DNA of 64,000 nucleotides from NCBI GenBank assembly GCA_020284085.1, contig JACEVL010000045.1, positions 4,066,429 through 4,130,428 on the forward strand. The letters run 5' to 3'. Both the position numbers and the translations under genes were made by a program. Positions 31,542-43,880 of this stretch are shown here, in pieces. This stretch comes from Aporrectodea caliginosa. Taxonomy: Eukaryota; Annelida; Clitellata; Crassiclitellata; Lumbricidae. How positions within the stretch are numbered: position 1 is the first letter of the stretch; each line of letters starts with the position of its first letter. Under the pieces are notes generated by a model. That model saw only the letters and a program-made list of their open reading frames with translations. It did no database searches and had not been told where the DNA came from.

Positions 31542-33727
31542 TATAACGGTCTCTGAACAAGAGCCTTCGTGAGACTCATTTAATTGAACTGTGACAAAGT
31601 GACACAATACAATGTATTTGTCCAGTTCTTGTATCTGTTTACAACCGATTATGTCTATCTCTCTCTCTATTACAAGACATTGCAGAGTATATGTTACCTA
31701 TGGCCGTACAGTTGTTATCGTATGGGTCTGCTGTGTGTTTCTTTGATAGGATGAAGAGATCTCTGCGGACCATTCGGAATCTACCCCTATCGGTGATCAA
31801 GACAAACACAAGATTTAGACCACAGTCCCTCTGGGGGGTTGGGGGTTGTTTGACCCCCTTCTCCTCCTGCTGCAACTCTGCGCTCGACTGTTCGGAGTTT
31901 CTGCCAGACTTGGCGATTGATTTTCTGAATATTTTATTGGAATGACATCTTATGTTTAACAAAACCAGCTGCAGTCATGAGATCGCTGCCCACAGTCATA
32001 AACAATATTTCACAGATGCAGCTAAACGAAAGAGAATTCATCTATCTTCACAAAAACAAAAGTTTCTTTGGCGTCTCTTTATGGAAAACTCTTCAGAGGC
32101 GCTCTGCTGATTGTTTTAGGTCTATGGTCTAATCATGATTATTTGACTTACATAGGTTTTTACTTGATATATTTTAGTCAATTGTTAATTCATTATTTCA
32201 TCCATTCATTCATTCGTTCATTCATTCATTCGCAAACGTTAAGGCATTGCTTTTTGCCAGACTTAGCCTAGATGTTGCTTTGGCACATTGACTCAACACA
32301 ATAGTTGTGCTGTCTCTATGTTGTAATTAGTTAATGTTCAATCTGTTTCCTGTTAGCTTTCAAAACATGCCATGGAGCAACAGCGCATTGGGTTCAAATT
32401 TCTTCACATAAATAAAACGGACAACGCTCTGTCATTCGACAAACAACTCAGCTCCAGATTAGAGCCAAGACGTAAAACTCGGCAATTCGTTAACAGATCA
32501 AAATTAGATTGAAAAGTCTGCAACAATTGCAGTTGATCGAATCTAAAAGGTTTCTGCGATCAGTTGTGTACGAAAGCATCAAACGAACTTATTATGTTCG
32601 CTTCTGAAAGTAACGACCGAATATTGGAAATTGATTGATTGCGTTGTTTTTCTACAGGTCGATTGGTGTCATAGATGCTTTGTAATTATCTTCTAATTTT
32701 CTACCGTTGATGCTCGTGGCAATAATAAATTGACTGTCCAACTAATTATGCAATTATTAATTTCTACAATGTGTGTAAATTTGATAATTGCGAGCTGAGT
32801 CAACTGGGTCTACTGTTTGAAGAGCAAGGGACATTTCGACAATGATGCAACGACATCTGACGAACACTGTCAGCTTCTGATGTCGCTGCGATGCTATTCT
32901 AACTAGGCCTATGGGTACACTGTACACTGTGTACAGCCCTTTGGTAGCTCCACGTGACCATTGATACGCGCTTATGTCCAAGTAACCTAATATCTCTTTA
33001 GCGCCAGATTAAACTAATCTAATCTTTGAGCTTATATACCGCCATCATAACACAAAAATACACTAGAAGCCAGCATATATTTTGCAGTGAGAAACTGAAT
33101 CACAATGAAGTCAATCCCACAGGTAAGTCAGTTCCATGAGACAGAAAGGCGTCTGCCCGCAGAGGGAGGGTAAGGCTCTCTGGAAGAAAAAAGGGAGGGT
33201 AGGCTATAAGGCTGTCTGGAACAAAACGGCTTCACTCGATAAACGAAAGACACGAAGCACAAAACGAACAGATAAACTCCTGCTGCCAAAAGGCGCAGTG
33301 TTCACTTGACGGCAAGAGAAAGACGATAAGTGGACCTACATGTAGTCTGACGTTCAGGCATCAATGAGGGCAATGTAGTTAACCAGAATACATTGTCCTG
33401 TAGGAAGTTAGGTCTACACTGATACTTAACACTTTAACGTCGATCGTTACTGGGAAACCAATGCAGCCCGCCTTTAAATTGCGAAACTACTTAATCATCA
33501 CAGTTTGTCGATGGTGAGTAGTTTGAGCGCAATACACTGGTAGGCTAAAGAGTGAGTACCAGTGTCTCAAATTTAATTTCTAAGCGAGAAAAATCTACTT
33601 ACCAAGCGATCAGCCGTCTAGGCCACTTATAAGGGAAAGGGAAAGGTTCTTCCATGTCTAGATTCCGACCTACACACCTACACGCACGTGGATTCGGTCA
33701 AGGAAAGGGGCTGAGTAATTTTGTAAA
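31542..33727. other. no gene recognised
   Basis: Over 2 kb of AT-rich sequence. A short (ATTC)n lies at about 32200-32230. I find no conserved protein on either strand. Confidence 0.5.
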
Positions 33728-36320
33728 TCATTAGATAGTGACGCTATAAGCAATCATTAGATAGTGACGCTATAAGCAATCATTAGATAGTGACGCTATA
33801 AGCAATCATTAGATAGTGACGCTATAAGCAATCATTAGATAGTGACGCTATAAGCAATCATTAGATAGTGACGCTATAAGCAATCATTAGATAGTGACAC
33901 AATAAGCAATCGTTAGATAGTGACGCTATAAGCAATCATTAGATAGTGACGCTATAAGCAATCATTAGATAGTGACGCTATAAGCAATCATTAGATAGTG
34001 ACACTATAAGCAATCGTTAGATAGTGACGCTATAAGCAATCATTAGATAGTGACGCTATAAGCAATCATTAGATAGTGACGCTATAAGCAATCATTAGAT
34101 AGTGACACTATAAGCAATCGTTAGATAGTGACGCTATAAGCAATCGTTAGATAGTGACACTATAAGCAATCGTTAGATAGTGACACTATAGGCAATCGTT
34201 AGATAGTGACGCTATAAGCAATCGTTAGATAGTGACGCTATAAGCAATCATTAGATAGTGACGCTATAAGCAATCATTAGATAGTGACACTATAAGCAAT
34301 CGTTAGATAGTGACACTATAAGCAATCGTTAGATAGTGACGCTATAAGCAATCGTTAGATAGTGACGCTATAAGCAATCATTAGATAGTGACGCTATAAG
34401 CAATCATTAGATAGTGACACTATAAGCAATCGTTAGATAGTGACACTATAAGCAATCGTTAGATAGTGACGCTATAAGCAATCGTTAGATAGTGACGCTA
34501 TAAGCAATCATTAGATAGTGACGCTATAAGCAATCGTTAGATAGTGACGCTATAAGCAATCATTAGATAGTGACGCTATAAGCAATCATTAGATAGTGAC
34601 ACAATAAGCAATCGTTAGATAGTGACGCTATAAGCAATCGTTAGATAGTGACACTATAAGCAATCATTAGATAGTGACTCTATAAGCAATCGTTAGATAG
34701 TGACACTATAAGCAATCGTTAGATAGTGACACTATAAGCAATCGTTAGATAGTGACACAATAAGCAATCGTTAGATAGTGACGCTATAAGCAATCGTTAG
34801 ATAGTGACACTATAAGCAATCATTAGATAGTGACTCTATAAGCAATCGTTAGATAGTGACACTATAAGCAATCGTTAGATAGTGACACTATAAGCAATCG
34901 TTAGATAGTGACGCTATAAGCAATCATTAGATAGTGACGCTATAAGCAATCATTAGATAGTGACGCTATAAGCAATCATTAGATAGTGACGCTATAAGCA
35001 ATCATTAGATAGTGACGCTATAAGCAATCATTAGATAGTGACGCTATAGGCAATCATTAGATAGTGACGCTATAAGCAATCATTAGATAGTGACGCTATA
35101 AGCAATCATTAGATAGTGACGCTATAAGCAATCATTAGATAGTGACACAATAAGCAATCGTTAGATAGTGACGCTATAAGCAATCATTAGATAGTGACGC
35201 TATAAGCAATCATTAGATAGTGACGCTATAAGCAATCATTAGATAGTGACACTATAAGCAATCGTTAGATAGTGACGCTATAAGCAATCATTAGATAGTG
35301 ACGCTATAAGCAATCATTAGATAGTGACGCTATAAGCAATCATTAGATAGTGACGCTATAAGCAATCATTAGATAGTGACACTATAAGCAATCGTTAGAT
35401 AGTGACGCTATAAGCAATCGTTAGATAGTGACACTATAAGCAATCGTTAGATAGTGACACTATAGGCAATCGTTAGATAGTGACGCTATAAGCAATCGTT
35501 AGATAGTGACGCTATAAGCAATCATTAGATAGTGACGCTATAAGCAATCATTAGATAGTGACACTATAAGCAATCGTTAGATAGTGACACTATAAGCAAT
35601 CGTTAGATAGTGACGCTATAAGCAATCGTTAGATAGTGACGCTATAAGCAATCATTAGATAGTGACGCTATTAGCAATCATTAGATAGTGACACTATAAG
35701 CAATCGTTAGATAGTGACACTATAAGCAATCGTTAGATAGTGACGCTATAAGCAATCATTAGATAGTGACGCTATAAGCAATCATTAGATAGTGACGCTA
35801 TAAGCAATCGTTAGATAGTGACGCTATAAGCAATCATTAGATAGTGACGCTATAAGCAATCATTAGATAGTGACACAATAAGCAATCGTTAGATAGTGAC
35901 GCTATAAGCAATCATTAGATAGTGACGCTATAAGCAATCATTAGATAGTGACGCTATAAGCAATCATTAGATAGTGACACTATAAGCAATCGTTAGATAG
36001 TGACACTATAAGCAATCGTTAGATAGTGACGCTATAAGCAATCATTAGATAGTGACGCTATAAGCAATCGTTAGATAGTGACGCTATAAGCAATCGTTAG
36101 ATAGTGACGCTATAAGCAATCATTAGATAGTGACGCTATAAGCAATCGTTAGATAGTGACGCTATAAGCAATCATTAGATAGTGACACTATAAGCAATCG
36201 TTAGATAGTGACACTATAAGCAATCGTTAGATAGTGACGCTATAAGCAATCGTTAGATAGTGACGCTATAAGCAATCGTTAGATAGTGACGCTATAAGCA
36301 ATCATTAGATAGTGACGCTA
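33728..36320. repeat. 26-bp satellite, about 100 copies
   Basis: The unit is attagatagtgacgctata followed by agcaatc. Nearly all variation is at two sites (cattag/cgttag and gacgc/gacac, with rarer gactc and cacaa). Blocks of variant order recur, for example 34180-34300 and 34320-34430, showing multi-unit duplications. It is stop-rich in all frames. Confidence 0.97.
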
Positions 36321-37436
36321 AATTAATGCATAATATATTTTACTAATGAGCGGTGCTGCATCAATTTCTGCTACAATTACAAGAAACAGATAAAAAAAAC
36401 GAACCACTTTTCTGAATTTTTCGAGTTTTCCTCATAATTGTCTAAGTATTTAAACATAAAATTTTGAAAAGTAAGAGATGAATCCGACGACATCCAACTT
36501 CGCAGATGAGTAGTAAATTGTCTAAACGTTTATGAATAAGTAATGAATCTGTCTTCCTAGGCTTCGAGAGGAGAGTTCTGTAAGGCTTCCAAAATGCCAG
36601 ATGGTTTTCTGCTCAGACCCGGAGATGCTCATTGGCCAGCCGCCCCTTCAGTCCCTCGGTGGGTCGTCTCTGGTGTCTTCTCTCTATATGGGTGGTGGTG
36701 GTGGGGGCATCGCTGATGTCCCTTGGAGCAGACTGAATGAAAATTAATGGAATCGGTTCTTGATGGATGTTCGGCCTCTGTGCTGCGGCGGCAGCGGAGG
36801 CGCCTGAGAAGAGAAGACGACGACGACGACGGATCCTAATTGCGGTCTGCACCTTCACCAGCCAAGGGAGGAGGACGATCTCATCGAGAGCCACATCGAC
36901 TCCTTCCTCATTGCACCGACTCTCATCAGATTCACGACCTCTCCAGCAGCGTCTGTATATATACGCACTGAGGCAACCGTCTGTGTGTCTCTATGTGCGG
37001 CATTCGTTTAATCACGGGATTTATAAATAATTACTTGGCAGTTAGGATTAGCTGAAGCGGATACGAATCTGTGACGAATGATGGTCGACGCCTCGCCTTC
37101 CTCCCTTCCTTTCCTCCTTCCTTCCTTCCATATCCATCTGCTGGAACCTGCTCCCCTCCTCCTTCTTCTCCTCCTTCTCGTCGTCCTTCTTTCTTCTATT
37201 CTATGTTTTCTTCCTCTTCCTTTGCTTCTTCTTCCTCTTCCTTCTCTTCCTCATCCACGAGAATCTCAGTTGAGAAGGGGAGAGGAAACGTTGAACTGAA
37301 CGTTTTCTTCTGCAAACGCTGGCGTTTGCAGACAAAAGGTGCAGAATGAATTTAGAGACGAGACAAGAGACAGTGACAGAGACAAGTTTTGCAGGCAGAC
37401 ATTCAAGAAAGAGTGGAGACGAAACTATAGGAAGCG
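36321..37436. other. no gene recognised; CT-rich patch
   Basis: 36613-36894 is open on the minus strand (93 codons, Arg- and Ala-rich over GAC/GGC repeats) with no recognisable domain. 37090-37260 is a (TTCC/TTC)n-like pyrimidine patch. Nothing else is supported. Confidence 0.4.
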
Positions 37437-37449
37437 TTGACTGCAAAAT

Positions 37450-38221
37450 GCGTTTGCCGCCCTATGCTTGACTTCAAAACTGCATCCACAATAGCTACAT
37501 CTATAGTTCACCCTAAATTAGACTACTGCAATTCTCTTTTCCTCAACATAGATATCACTCAAATAAACCGCCTCCAAGCAATTCAGAATGCCCTAGCCCG
37601 TGCTGTCACCAAAACCCCCAAATACCATCACATCACTCCTGTCCTCGAATCACTCCACTGGCTCAAAATTCCTGAACGAATAGAATACAAAATCATCTCA
37701 CTCACGTACAACACACTTCAAACCTCCCAGCCCTCCTATCTCCGTCAGTTGTTCACGATCCAGCCACTTCGTCCAACCCGCTCCTCCTCCTCCCTAACAC
37801 TGCTCCGCCCTTCCGTCACCTCATCATTAAAATTTTCCAATCGCTCCATAGCCATAGCTGTTCCACCTCTTTGGAACAAACTTCCGCCAGCACTACGACA
37901 AATATCTGACCCATCCTACGAAGTCACCAAAACTCCACCTCTCGCTATCTCTCCACAGGTCTTTCACTCGAAACTGAAAACACTGCTTTTTGACAAATCC
38001 TATCCTGAATCCAACACTTCTCCCTGCCTACCTCGCCGTCTGAACACCAAACACCATCCACCTTAGCCGCCTGCCTGTCTGCCTGCCTGACTCTCTGGAT
38101 TTTGACCCCTGCCTATCGATTTTGATTTTATTGAGCGCCTGTGAATAAGCTGGTTCCCGCGACTTCGCTTTTGTGGGCGCTGTAGAAGTTTCGAGTTTAC
38201 GATTACGATTACGATTACGAT
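37450..38221 (+). mobile_element. CR1-like LINE, 5'-truncated, C-terminus and 3' tail
   Basis: One uninterrupted frame to 38066 encodes the post-catalytic part of a LINE RT: VHPKLDYCNSLFLN ... RLQAIQNALARAV ... HWLKIPERIEYKI ... VPPLWNKLPPALR ... FHSKLKTLLF. The 3' UTR includes gcgcctgtgaataagctgg and ends gagtttacga followed by (ttacga)n at 38198-38221. The open frame suggests a fairly recent insertion. Confidence 0.9.
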
Positions 38222-38224
38222 TTG

Positions 38225-38610
38225 CAATAGGTCAATACTTCACCTGGAGGGGGGTTCAGGTAAATGGTAACATTCCAGCACGAAGACAAGAAGATCAGCA
38301 TGGACGCGGGGTCGATTCCCGCTACCCTTCCAAAGGTCGACTCAATCTTTCATTTGCTAGAAGTCTTTGGTACAATGAGCAGTAGGACGTGATGGGCGCC
38401 TTGCATGGATGCCATACAGTTAAATTCTACTCCTGTAACAACTTGTAATCATCCGTTCATACTATGACTTGTATTCATACTGCGGTGTGTCAGCTGGAAT
38501 TAATAATAAACGCGAATATAATTATCGGCGCTTGTGACTAAGCTGGTTCTCTGTGTTTAGCTTTCTAGGAGAGTTTTAGAAATTTTGAGTTTACGATTAC
38601 GTTTGACACA
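38225..38610 (+). mobile_element. possible SINE: tRNA-like T-arm and LINE-type tail
   Basis: 38308-38326 contains a perfect tRNA T-arm (gcggggtcgattcccgc). About 200 bp later, 38527-38607 repeats the 3' tail of the LINE just upstream (gcgcttgtgactaagctgg ... gagtttacgattacg). A tRNA-related head with a tail borrowed from a partner LINE is classic SINE design. The 5' half of the tRNA is not clear. Confidence 0.4.
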
Positions 38611-40040
38611 TAACTCTCATTGGTTGCTTCTTCTAACGCTGCTCGATGTCTACGTATTTGATGGAAAAGCCTTTTCCTCTCAGATTCATTCTACAGATTA
38701 TTATAAAATCTGATTATTCCATAGGTGTCTCTGCTGGACTGATTGAAAGGTACAAGACAGTTTCGAGTGTAGACTATATGATTGTTTCTTGGTGTGTCTC
38801 AATACACAAGTCCATGTTTGACAGTCTGTAGCAGAATAGGAGTATTATTATTTTGTCTCTTTCGCCTGCTCCGCAGAATGACTTATTTGCACATTTTCAA
38901 GTTCTTGCGTTGACGTTCGACTATCACTGAGCTTGGTAGACAAATGTGGCTGCAGCCACAGGAGTAGCACGACTGCAATAATTGCTTCTTCCAGTGCTTG
39001 AATAATGCTTTGAAGTTAATTGTTAAGCTGGATCAGCAATTCGTGCCTTGTGTATAGGCTATACTATCTCTAAGCGTTAGATTGATGGCTCGACGTTTGC
39101 TGTTAAATTGGCTCGAGAGACACGTCCTTCTGATTATATTAATTAAGGCGTGAATCAGTGCATCAGTCATCTTCTGAACTGTATGATGTGATGATGACAT
39201 GACAGAACGCGTCACACTTCATTTAGCTCACGATGTTATTGTTATCATCGTCCTTATATTTTGGATGTCGCCAAGGAGTTTCCTTAACGTGTAATTATAT
39301 ATATAAATAATTTAATGTACACTAGAATGTGACTTCGTTACTAACAGTTGCTGTGGTGATGCCGCGGAAATTGGAAAACTGCTGAAAAATTGCGGGTAAC
39401 AATACCGTAATAGGTCAACACTACTGGTAGGAAATACCTAAATAGTGAGCAGGGTCGCATTAAGGGGGATGCTGCAGGACCCGGGCCCGCAGTTTTGAGG
39501 GGCCCGCATTTTCCGAAGTCAAGAAATTTCTTTGTTAAGTGTCTGATGTAGGTAACTAGGTATCAGACATCGCTTATCAGGAATAATGAACGCAACATGT
39601 TTCATTACAGAAATTGTATGACTGCCATAACAGACGTTTTGAATGGTAAATCTACAATACGAACATTTTACACTTGGTAGTTTAAGATCCACCGTTATCT
39701 GATTCCTGTCTAAAATGTGAACAAACGTATCTTACATAATATTATATTAATGTATACGGTAATTAACGTTAGCGACTGTAAGGACGCATTGTGCCTCTAG
39801 AAGTCTAGATATCCGAACGACAAGCGCACAGTTGTATGCGCACAATGCTCTTCAAACCTTATTTGGGGTGAAAAGTATGTGTAATTTTGCATTATGTCAC
39901 CGTCCTTGCTTCACATTCTTAATAGATCTGTCAAGCAGTTTCACAGAGCTACCTCTACGTTAGGCTTAATTGAAATAATAGTTATAAGTATTTATGAAAT
40001 ATGCGAGAATTTTGGCAGATTAGCGATGATTCGAACGGTA
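38611..40040. other. no gene recognised
   Basis: Mostly unique AT-rich sequence. 39447-39520 (cagggtcgcattaaggggg ... gggcccgcattttccg) looks like one end of a hAT-type repeat, but I could not find its partner end. Confidence 0.4.
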
Positions 40041-40046
40041 AGGTAG

Positions 40047-40195
40047 TGATGGACTGAAGCTTTTTTTAATCCTGGACAGCGCTTTGTTCAGTGCAGGCTT
40101 CACAGTGGTAAAGTAATACATTGCTTTACCACTGTAACGTCTGCACTGCACTGCGCATAGGGTAGTCCAGGATACAAAAGCTTCAGTTTATCCTG
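40047..40195. repeat. long imperfect palindrome (MITE-like)
   Basis: Arms of about 70 bp (actgaagctttt...atcctggac...agtgcag...acagtggtaaag) pair with the complement ending aaaagcttcagt, meeting near 40118. It could form a near-complete hairpin, typical of a small foldback MITE. Confidence 0.75.
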
Positions 40196-40232
40196 TTATC
40201 TTATGGCTAAGGATTTGATAATAACATTCATC

Positions 40233-40768
40233 GAATACGCTGTTTAGGCTCACCAGCTTTGTGAAATCTGGTCGCCCATGCCAGGTGTAGTCCACATCTT
40301 TATGACATCATGTGTGCCACCACTCTGACCTGACTGGATGCCTGGTGGGGTTTCACGGGGGAACGTAACAAAGACAAATTTCAAGCCTTGATGCGTCGCT
40401 TGATCCGCTATCGTAACCTTTCTGAGAATTCGCTGTCTTTTGAGCAGCGATTCACAAAGACAGATTCCTACCTTTTTTCAGCGTTCCTGGCGGATACTGG
40501 GCAAGTGTTACATGATTTGCTTCCCCTATTAAAACTTCTATGTATTCCCCGCCCCTGTGCTCATGACTGTATCATTCCTCCTGCAGATAGTCTGATGCGT
40601 AAAACCGTCATCACTTGTAACACTTGTCCACTGCAGCCACTGTGGCGTTCAGCGTGTTGGTCCCTTCGGATGACGTCGCCACACATGTCTTGTCCGGACA
40701 TTGCACCGTCTTTTCTGGAACAGTCATCCACTAAAAGTACACGCTGTTCCTTGACTAACAGCTCATGA
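40233..40768 (+). mobile_element. LINE RT C-terminal fragment
   Basis: On the + strand WWGFT..RNKDKFQALMRRLI ... SFEQRFTKTDSYLFSAFLAD ... VLHDLLP corresponds to the C-terminal part of CR1/jockey-type LINE proteins ('WWGFTSAADKxKL ... LFxxVLxNPxHVLHHLLPP'). It is frameshifted and has no intact RT core. Confidence 0.6.
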
Positions 40769-41177
40769 AACACTTTCAACTTATAACTTAAGTGCTACCT
40801 TTCTAGATCTGTTAGTCTTGTTTCAGCGTCCTTGTTTGGCTCCTTTAAAGGATCCAAATAAATAGTCAGATATAAGCATGTATATTGTATAACGATTGAA
40901 GTAGACTATGACTCTTATCGTCGTGTATTGATTCAGATGTTGTTGCGCAGTTGGCCAGCGTCCCTGCAACGATATGAGCTGGATTTTAATGAAGTCACTT
41001 GGCATGGGTCCACTTTGTCCATCTCCATAGCTGCTACCTACCACCACATGGATCATGGCGCATGCACTATAACACCATCATCACATCATCACAACCGCCT
41101 TCCATAGAACCTACGTCATGCAATAATTATGAAGTATAGCTCCGTTCCATTCCTGTCTTGTTCTCTGCGCGTACAAC

Positions 41178-41366
41178 TCTGTGTGTGTCTCTCTGTCTCT
41201 CTGTGTGTCTGTCTATCTATTTCTCTCTCAGTCTATCTGTGTGTCTCTGTTTCTTTCTCTGTCTCGGTATGTCTGTCGCTCTTTCTCGCTGTGTCTGTCT
41301 CTCACTCTGTCTCTCTGTGTGTGTCTCTCTCTGTGTCTCTGTGTCTCTCTGTCTTTGCGTCTGTCT
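41178..41366. repeat. (TCTG/TGTC)n microsatellite
   Basis: Interrupted tgtctctctgtgtctgtc repeats, giving Cys/Ser/Leu/Val-rich frames on the + strand. Confidence 0.9.
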
Positions 41367-41596
41367 GAGCTTGTTATTAAAACAGCTCTTCAGTCGTTCA
41401 TCAAGAGGAACAAAGTCCGAAGGCACGCGCGATTGCTATAATATTATGCATACAACAGTCAACTATAGGCTAATAAACGTATGTCACTAGAAGACAAGCG
41501 CGGTGCATAGGCCGCGGTTTGGCGCTCTGAGTACGACACTGGCCTGCACTGTGAAGTTAATTAACATAAAACCCAGGTAATAAGTGAATGAGGAGC

Positions 41597-41783
41597 CACA
41601 TAGCCATCCACAGGGGCCACATAGCCATCCACAGGAGCCACATAGCCATCCACAGGAGCCACTAGCCATCCACAGGACTACATAACCATCCACAGGAGCC
41701 ACATAGCCATCCACAGGAGCCACATGGTTCATCCACAGGAGCCACATAGCCATCCACAGGAGCCACATAGCCATCCACAGCTA
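41597..41783. repeat. 21-bp minisatellite, 9 copies
   Basis: Unit cacatagccatccacaggag(c) with single-base and short-indel variants. Confidence 0.92.
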
Positions 41784-42248
41784 CACAGAACCACAACGGA
41801 ATAAATCATGTGAGTAATCGTGACATAATCAACCACTCAGACAACATAGTTGACCCAAGGCTGCAGGGGTCAATTTTTAAATCCAGGACTAAGTGTGAAA
41901 CTTTGAACGTTTGAACGATTCACACATGAATTATGGGAATTTTAACAACGCAGTTCACTCAACATAGAAACGAAGCAATAAATAATAAACGTCGAAAGAG
42001 TCAACAATTGTAATGGAGTCGACTCTGATTTTCTGGTCATCTATAAAAAAACGAGTGACTGAGATTCGGGAGAAGATTTCACGACGACCATTTTGAACGA
42101 CACTCTATTGCACGTTATTATAATTTTATATAGAATATTTATATAGAGAGCCGAGTTTTATTTGCTCTTGTAGGCTATACAACATAGACTGTTCGGCCTA
42201 ATATAAAGAACACTAACTGGTGCAGAAAACACTGCAGGTTGTTGTATT

Positions 42249-43296
42249 GAAACCGCGATCACAAAAACAGCGATCGTCAAAACCGCGATCACAAAATAGC
42301 GATGCACAAAACAGCGACTGCATAAAATAGCGATCATCAAAACAGCGATTAAATTCAAAGATAGATTTATTTAATGTACGTTGATTGGTCCTGATTGCGA
42401 ATTTATTTGGGTAATTCTCCAGTTTAGGTCCCCAAATTATGTTGCATTGGTATCCATTTCAACTGCAGTTTATCTTTTCATCAATCCGACTTCTATTTAG
42501 CACGAATTCTTTTCATCAATCCCACTTCTATTTAACATGAATTCTTTTAATCAATCTCACTTCCATTTAAGCAAAGAATTATTCTGATCAATCTAGTTTC
42601 ACGGTAAACTATTTTCGTCAATCCAGCTTCCATTTGCGCAATTATTTTACCCAATCCAGCTTCCACTTTTGGGAATAATTCATATCAATCCAGCTTCCAT
42701 TTACGTAAACAATTATTTTCATCAATCCCGCTTCCATTTCATTAAAGAAATATTTTCATCGATACGGCTTTCCTTTAGGTAAACAATTATTTTCGTCAAT
42801 CCGGCTTCCATTTACACAATTATTCATGTCAATCCAGCTTCCATTATTTTAGGTAAAGAATTCTTTTAGTCAATTCAGCTTCCATTTTAAATTGACAATA
42901 TCAAATATGCCAATGCAAAATAATTTGGGGACCTAAACTGGAAGATTAACCTTAATTGAACTTAAAAGGCTGTAGCTAAGTACATCGCAGGACAAATGCC
43001 AAATCCATCTTGCAGAATCTAGGCCTATAGACAAACTGCAGACAAAATAAAAAGCATGGTCGTCGATTACACTAATCGACCGATATTGGACATGGAATTG
43101 GACACAATTTAAGTCTTCACATTTGACATTACACATTTTGTTATATTTATGTATACTTCGTGATACATTTAAAGCTTTCTATAATAAATCGGTGAAATCG
43201 CTGTTTTGATGATCGCTATTTTATGCAGTCGCTGTTTTGTGCATCGCTATTTTGTGATCGCGGTTTTGACGATCGCTGTTTTGTGATCGCGGTTTT
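42249..43296. mobile_element. foldback element with ~100-bp inverted arms
   Basis: The left arm 42249-42350 and right arm 43196-43296 are nearly perfect complements (one T-run length difference). Each arm is itself made of short repeats of cgatcacaaaa and acagcgat. This is the build of foldback transposons: long inverted ends composed of subrepeats. No reading frame is present between the arms. A second inverted-repeat element (42410-42951) sits inside. Confidence 0.8.
42410..42951. mobile_element. inner inverted-repeat element with tandem core
   Basis: The ends ggtaattctccagtttaggt and the complement acctaaactggaagattaac match over about 40 bp (continuing ccccaaattat). The interior is about a dozen diverged ~37-bp units with core atc(a/c)agcttccattta. 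A relative with the core in opposite orientation is at 50898-51351. Confidence 0.8.
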
Positions 43297-43325
43297 GAAC
43301 GTAAACCGTATTGAGCATCCTGTGC

Positions 43326-43421
43326 ACAGTAGCCGAGTGGTTATAGCGCTCAGTTCCTTACGCGAAGAGTTTGAGCCTCCTCCTCCTCCTCCTTCTCCTT
43401 CTCCTCCTCCTCCTCGTCCTC
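43326..43421 (+). mobile_element. tRNA-like SINE head running into (TCC)n
   Basis: cacagtagccgagtggttat is a tRNA A-box region (TRGCNNAGTGG-like). gagtttgagcc, about 35 bp on, is B-box-like. The sequence then passes directly into (tcc)n. It is probably a truncated tRNA-derived SINE. The downstream edge is the start of the segmental duplication. Confidence 0.5.
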
Positions 43422-43423
43422 CT

Positions 43424-43880
43424 GGTGAATCTGTTCGATCTTTTCACCGTCTATGAAATGTTTATTCTCTTCCTTGATATTTACTCAATCTTTTTTCTTT
43501 CTATTTATCCTCATGCTATATTCTTCGTATATTTTGGTTTCCTGGTCATCTGCAAATCTTATGGCCTTAAATCAGTCTCCCCATTATTCACATGTTCAAA
43601 CGCTTCCAACATCTGCATAATTATAGATGTTGAATGGCAAAGGTGAGAGTGGGCAGCCTTGTCTAACTCCTCTGTCTATTCTTTCAGGCTGTACTCACTG
43701 TACTCTCTCTCTCTACCACTGACTGGTCCAGTATAAGTTTCGTATTAATCGTCTATCCCTTCAGTCTACTCCGATGTGTTTGAGTATTGCCATGGGTTTA
43801 CACACGTTCACTCTGTCAAAGGCCATTTCATAATCTATGAAGCATTATGCAAATCTTTCCATTTGCTGTAGAAGAAACTT
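43424..43880 (-). mobile_element. RTE-like LINE RT fragment
   Basis: The minus strand reads, in the right order, CFIDYEMAFDRV (about 43800-43840), RIDRGVRQGCPLSPLPFNIY (about 43625-43690) and KAIRFADDQ (about 43540-43570, catalytic F-A-D-D). These are RT motifs A to C of an RTE/craniofacial-development-protein-2-like LINE. Frameshifts separate them. It is duplicated at 52531-53000. Confidence 0.85.

Noticed and set aside
30695..31546. 283-codon plus-strand frame
   Set aside because: Mostly 15-bp minisatellite (ISPHS/YHPIL repeats).
33728..36320. Regularly repeated array that could be mistaken for CRISPR
   Set aside because: The units are directly tandem with no unique spacers, there are no cas genes, and the genome is animal.
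36613..36894. 93-codon Arg/Ala-rich minus-strand frame
   Set aside because: No domain, and it is driven by GAC/GGC repeats; no splice or promoter evidence.
38198..38221. (TTACGA)n as interstitial telomere repeat
   Set aside because: It is the 3' tail of a LINE family seen at four other places and differs from TTAGGG.
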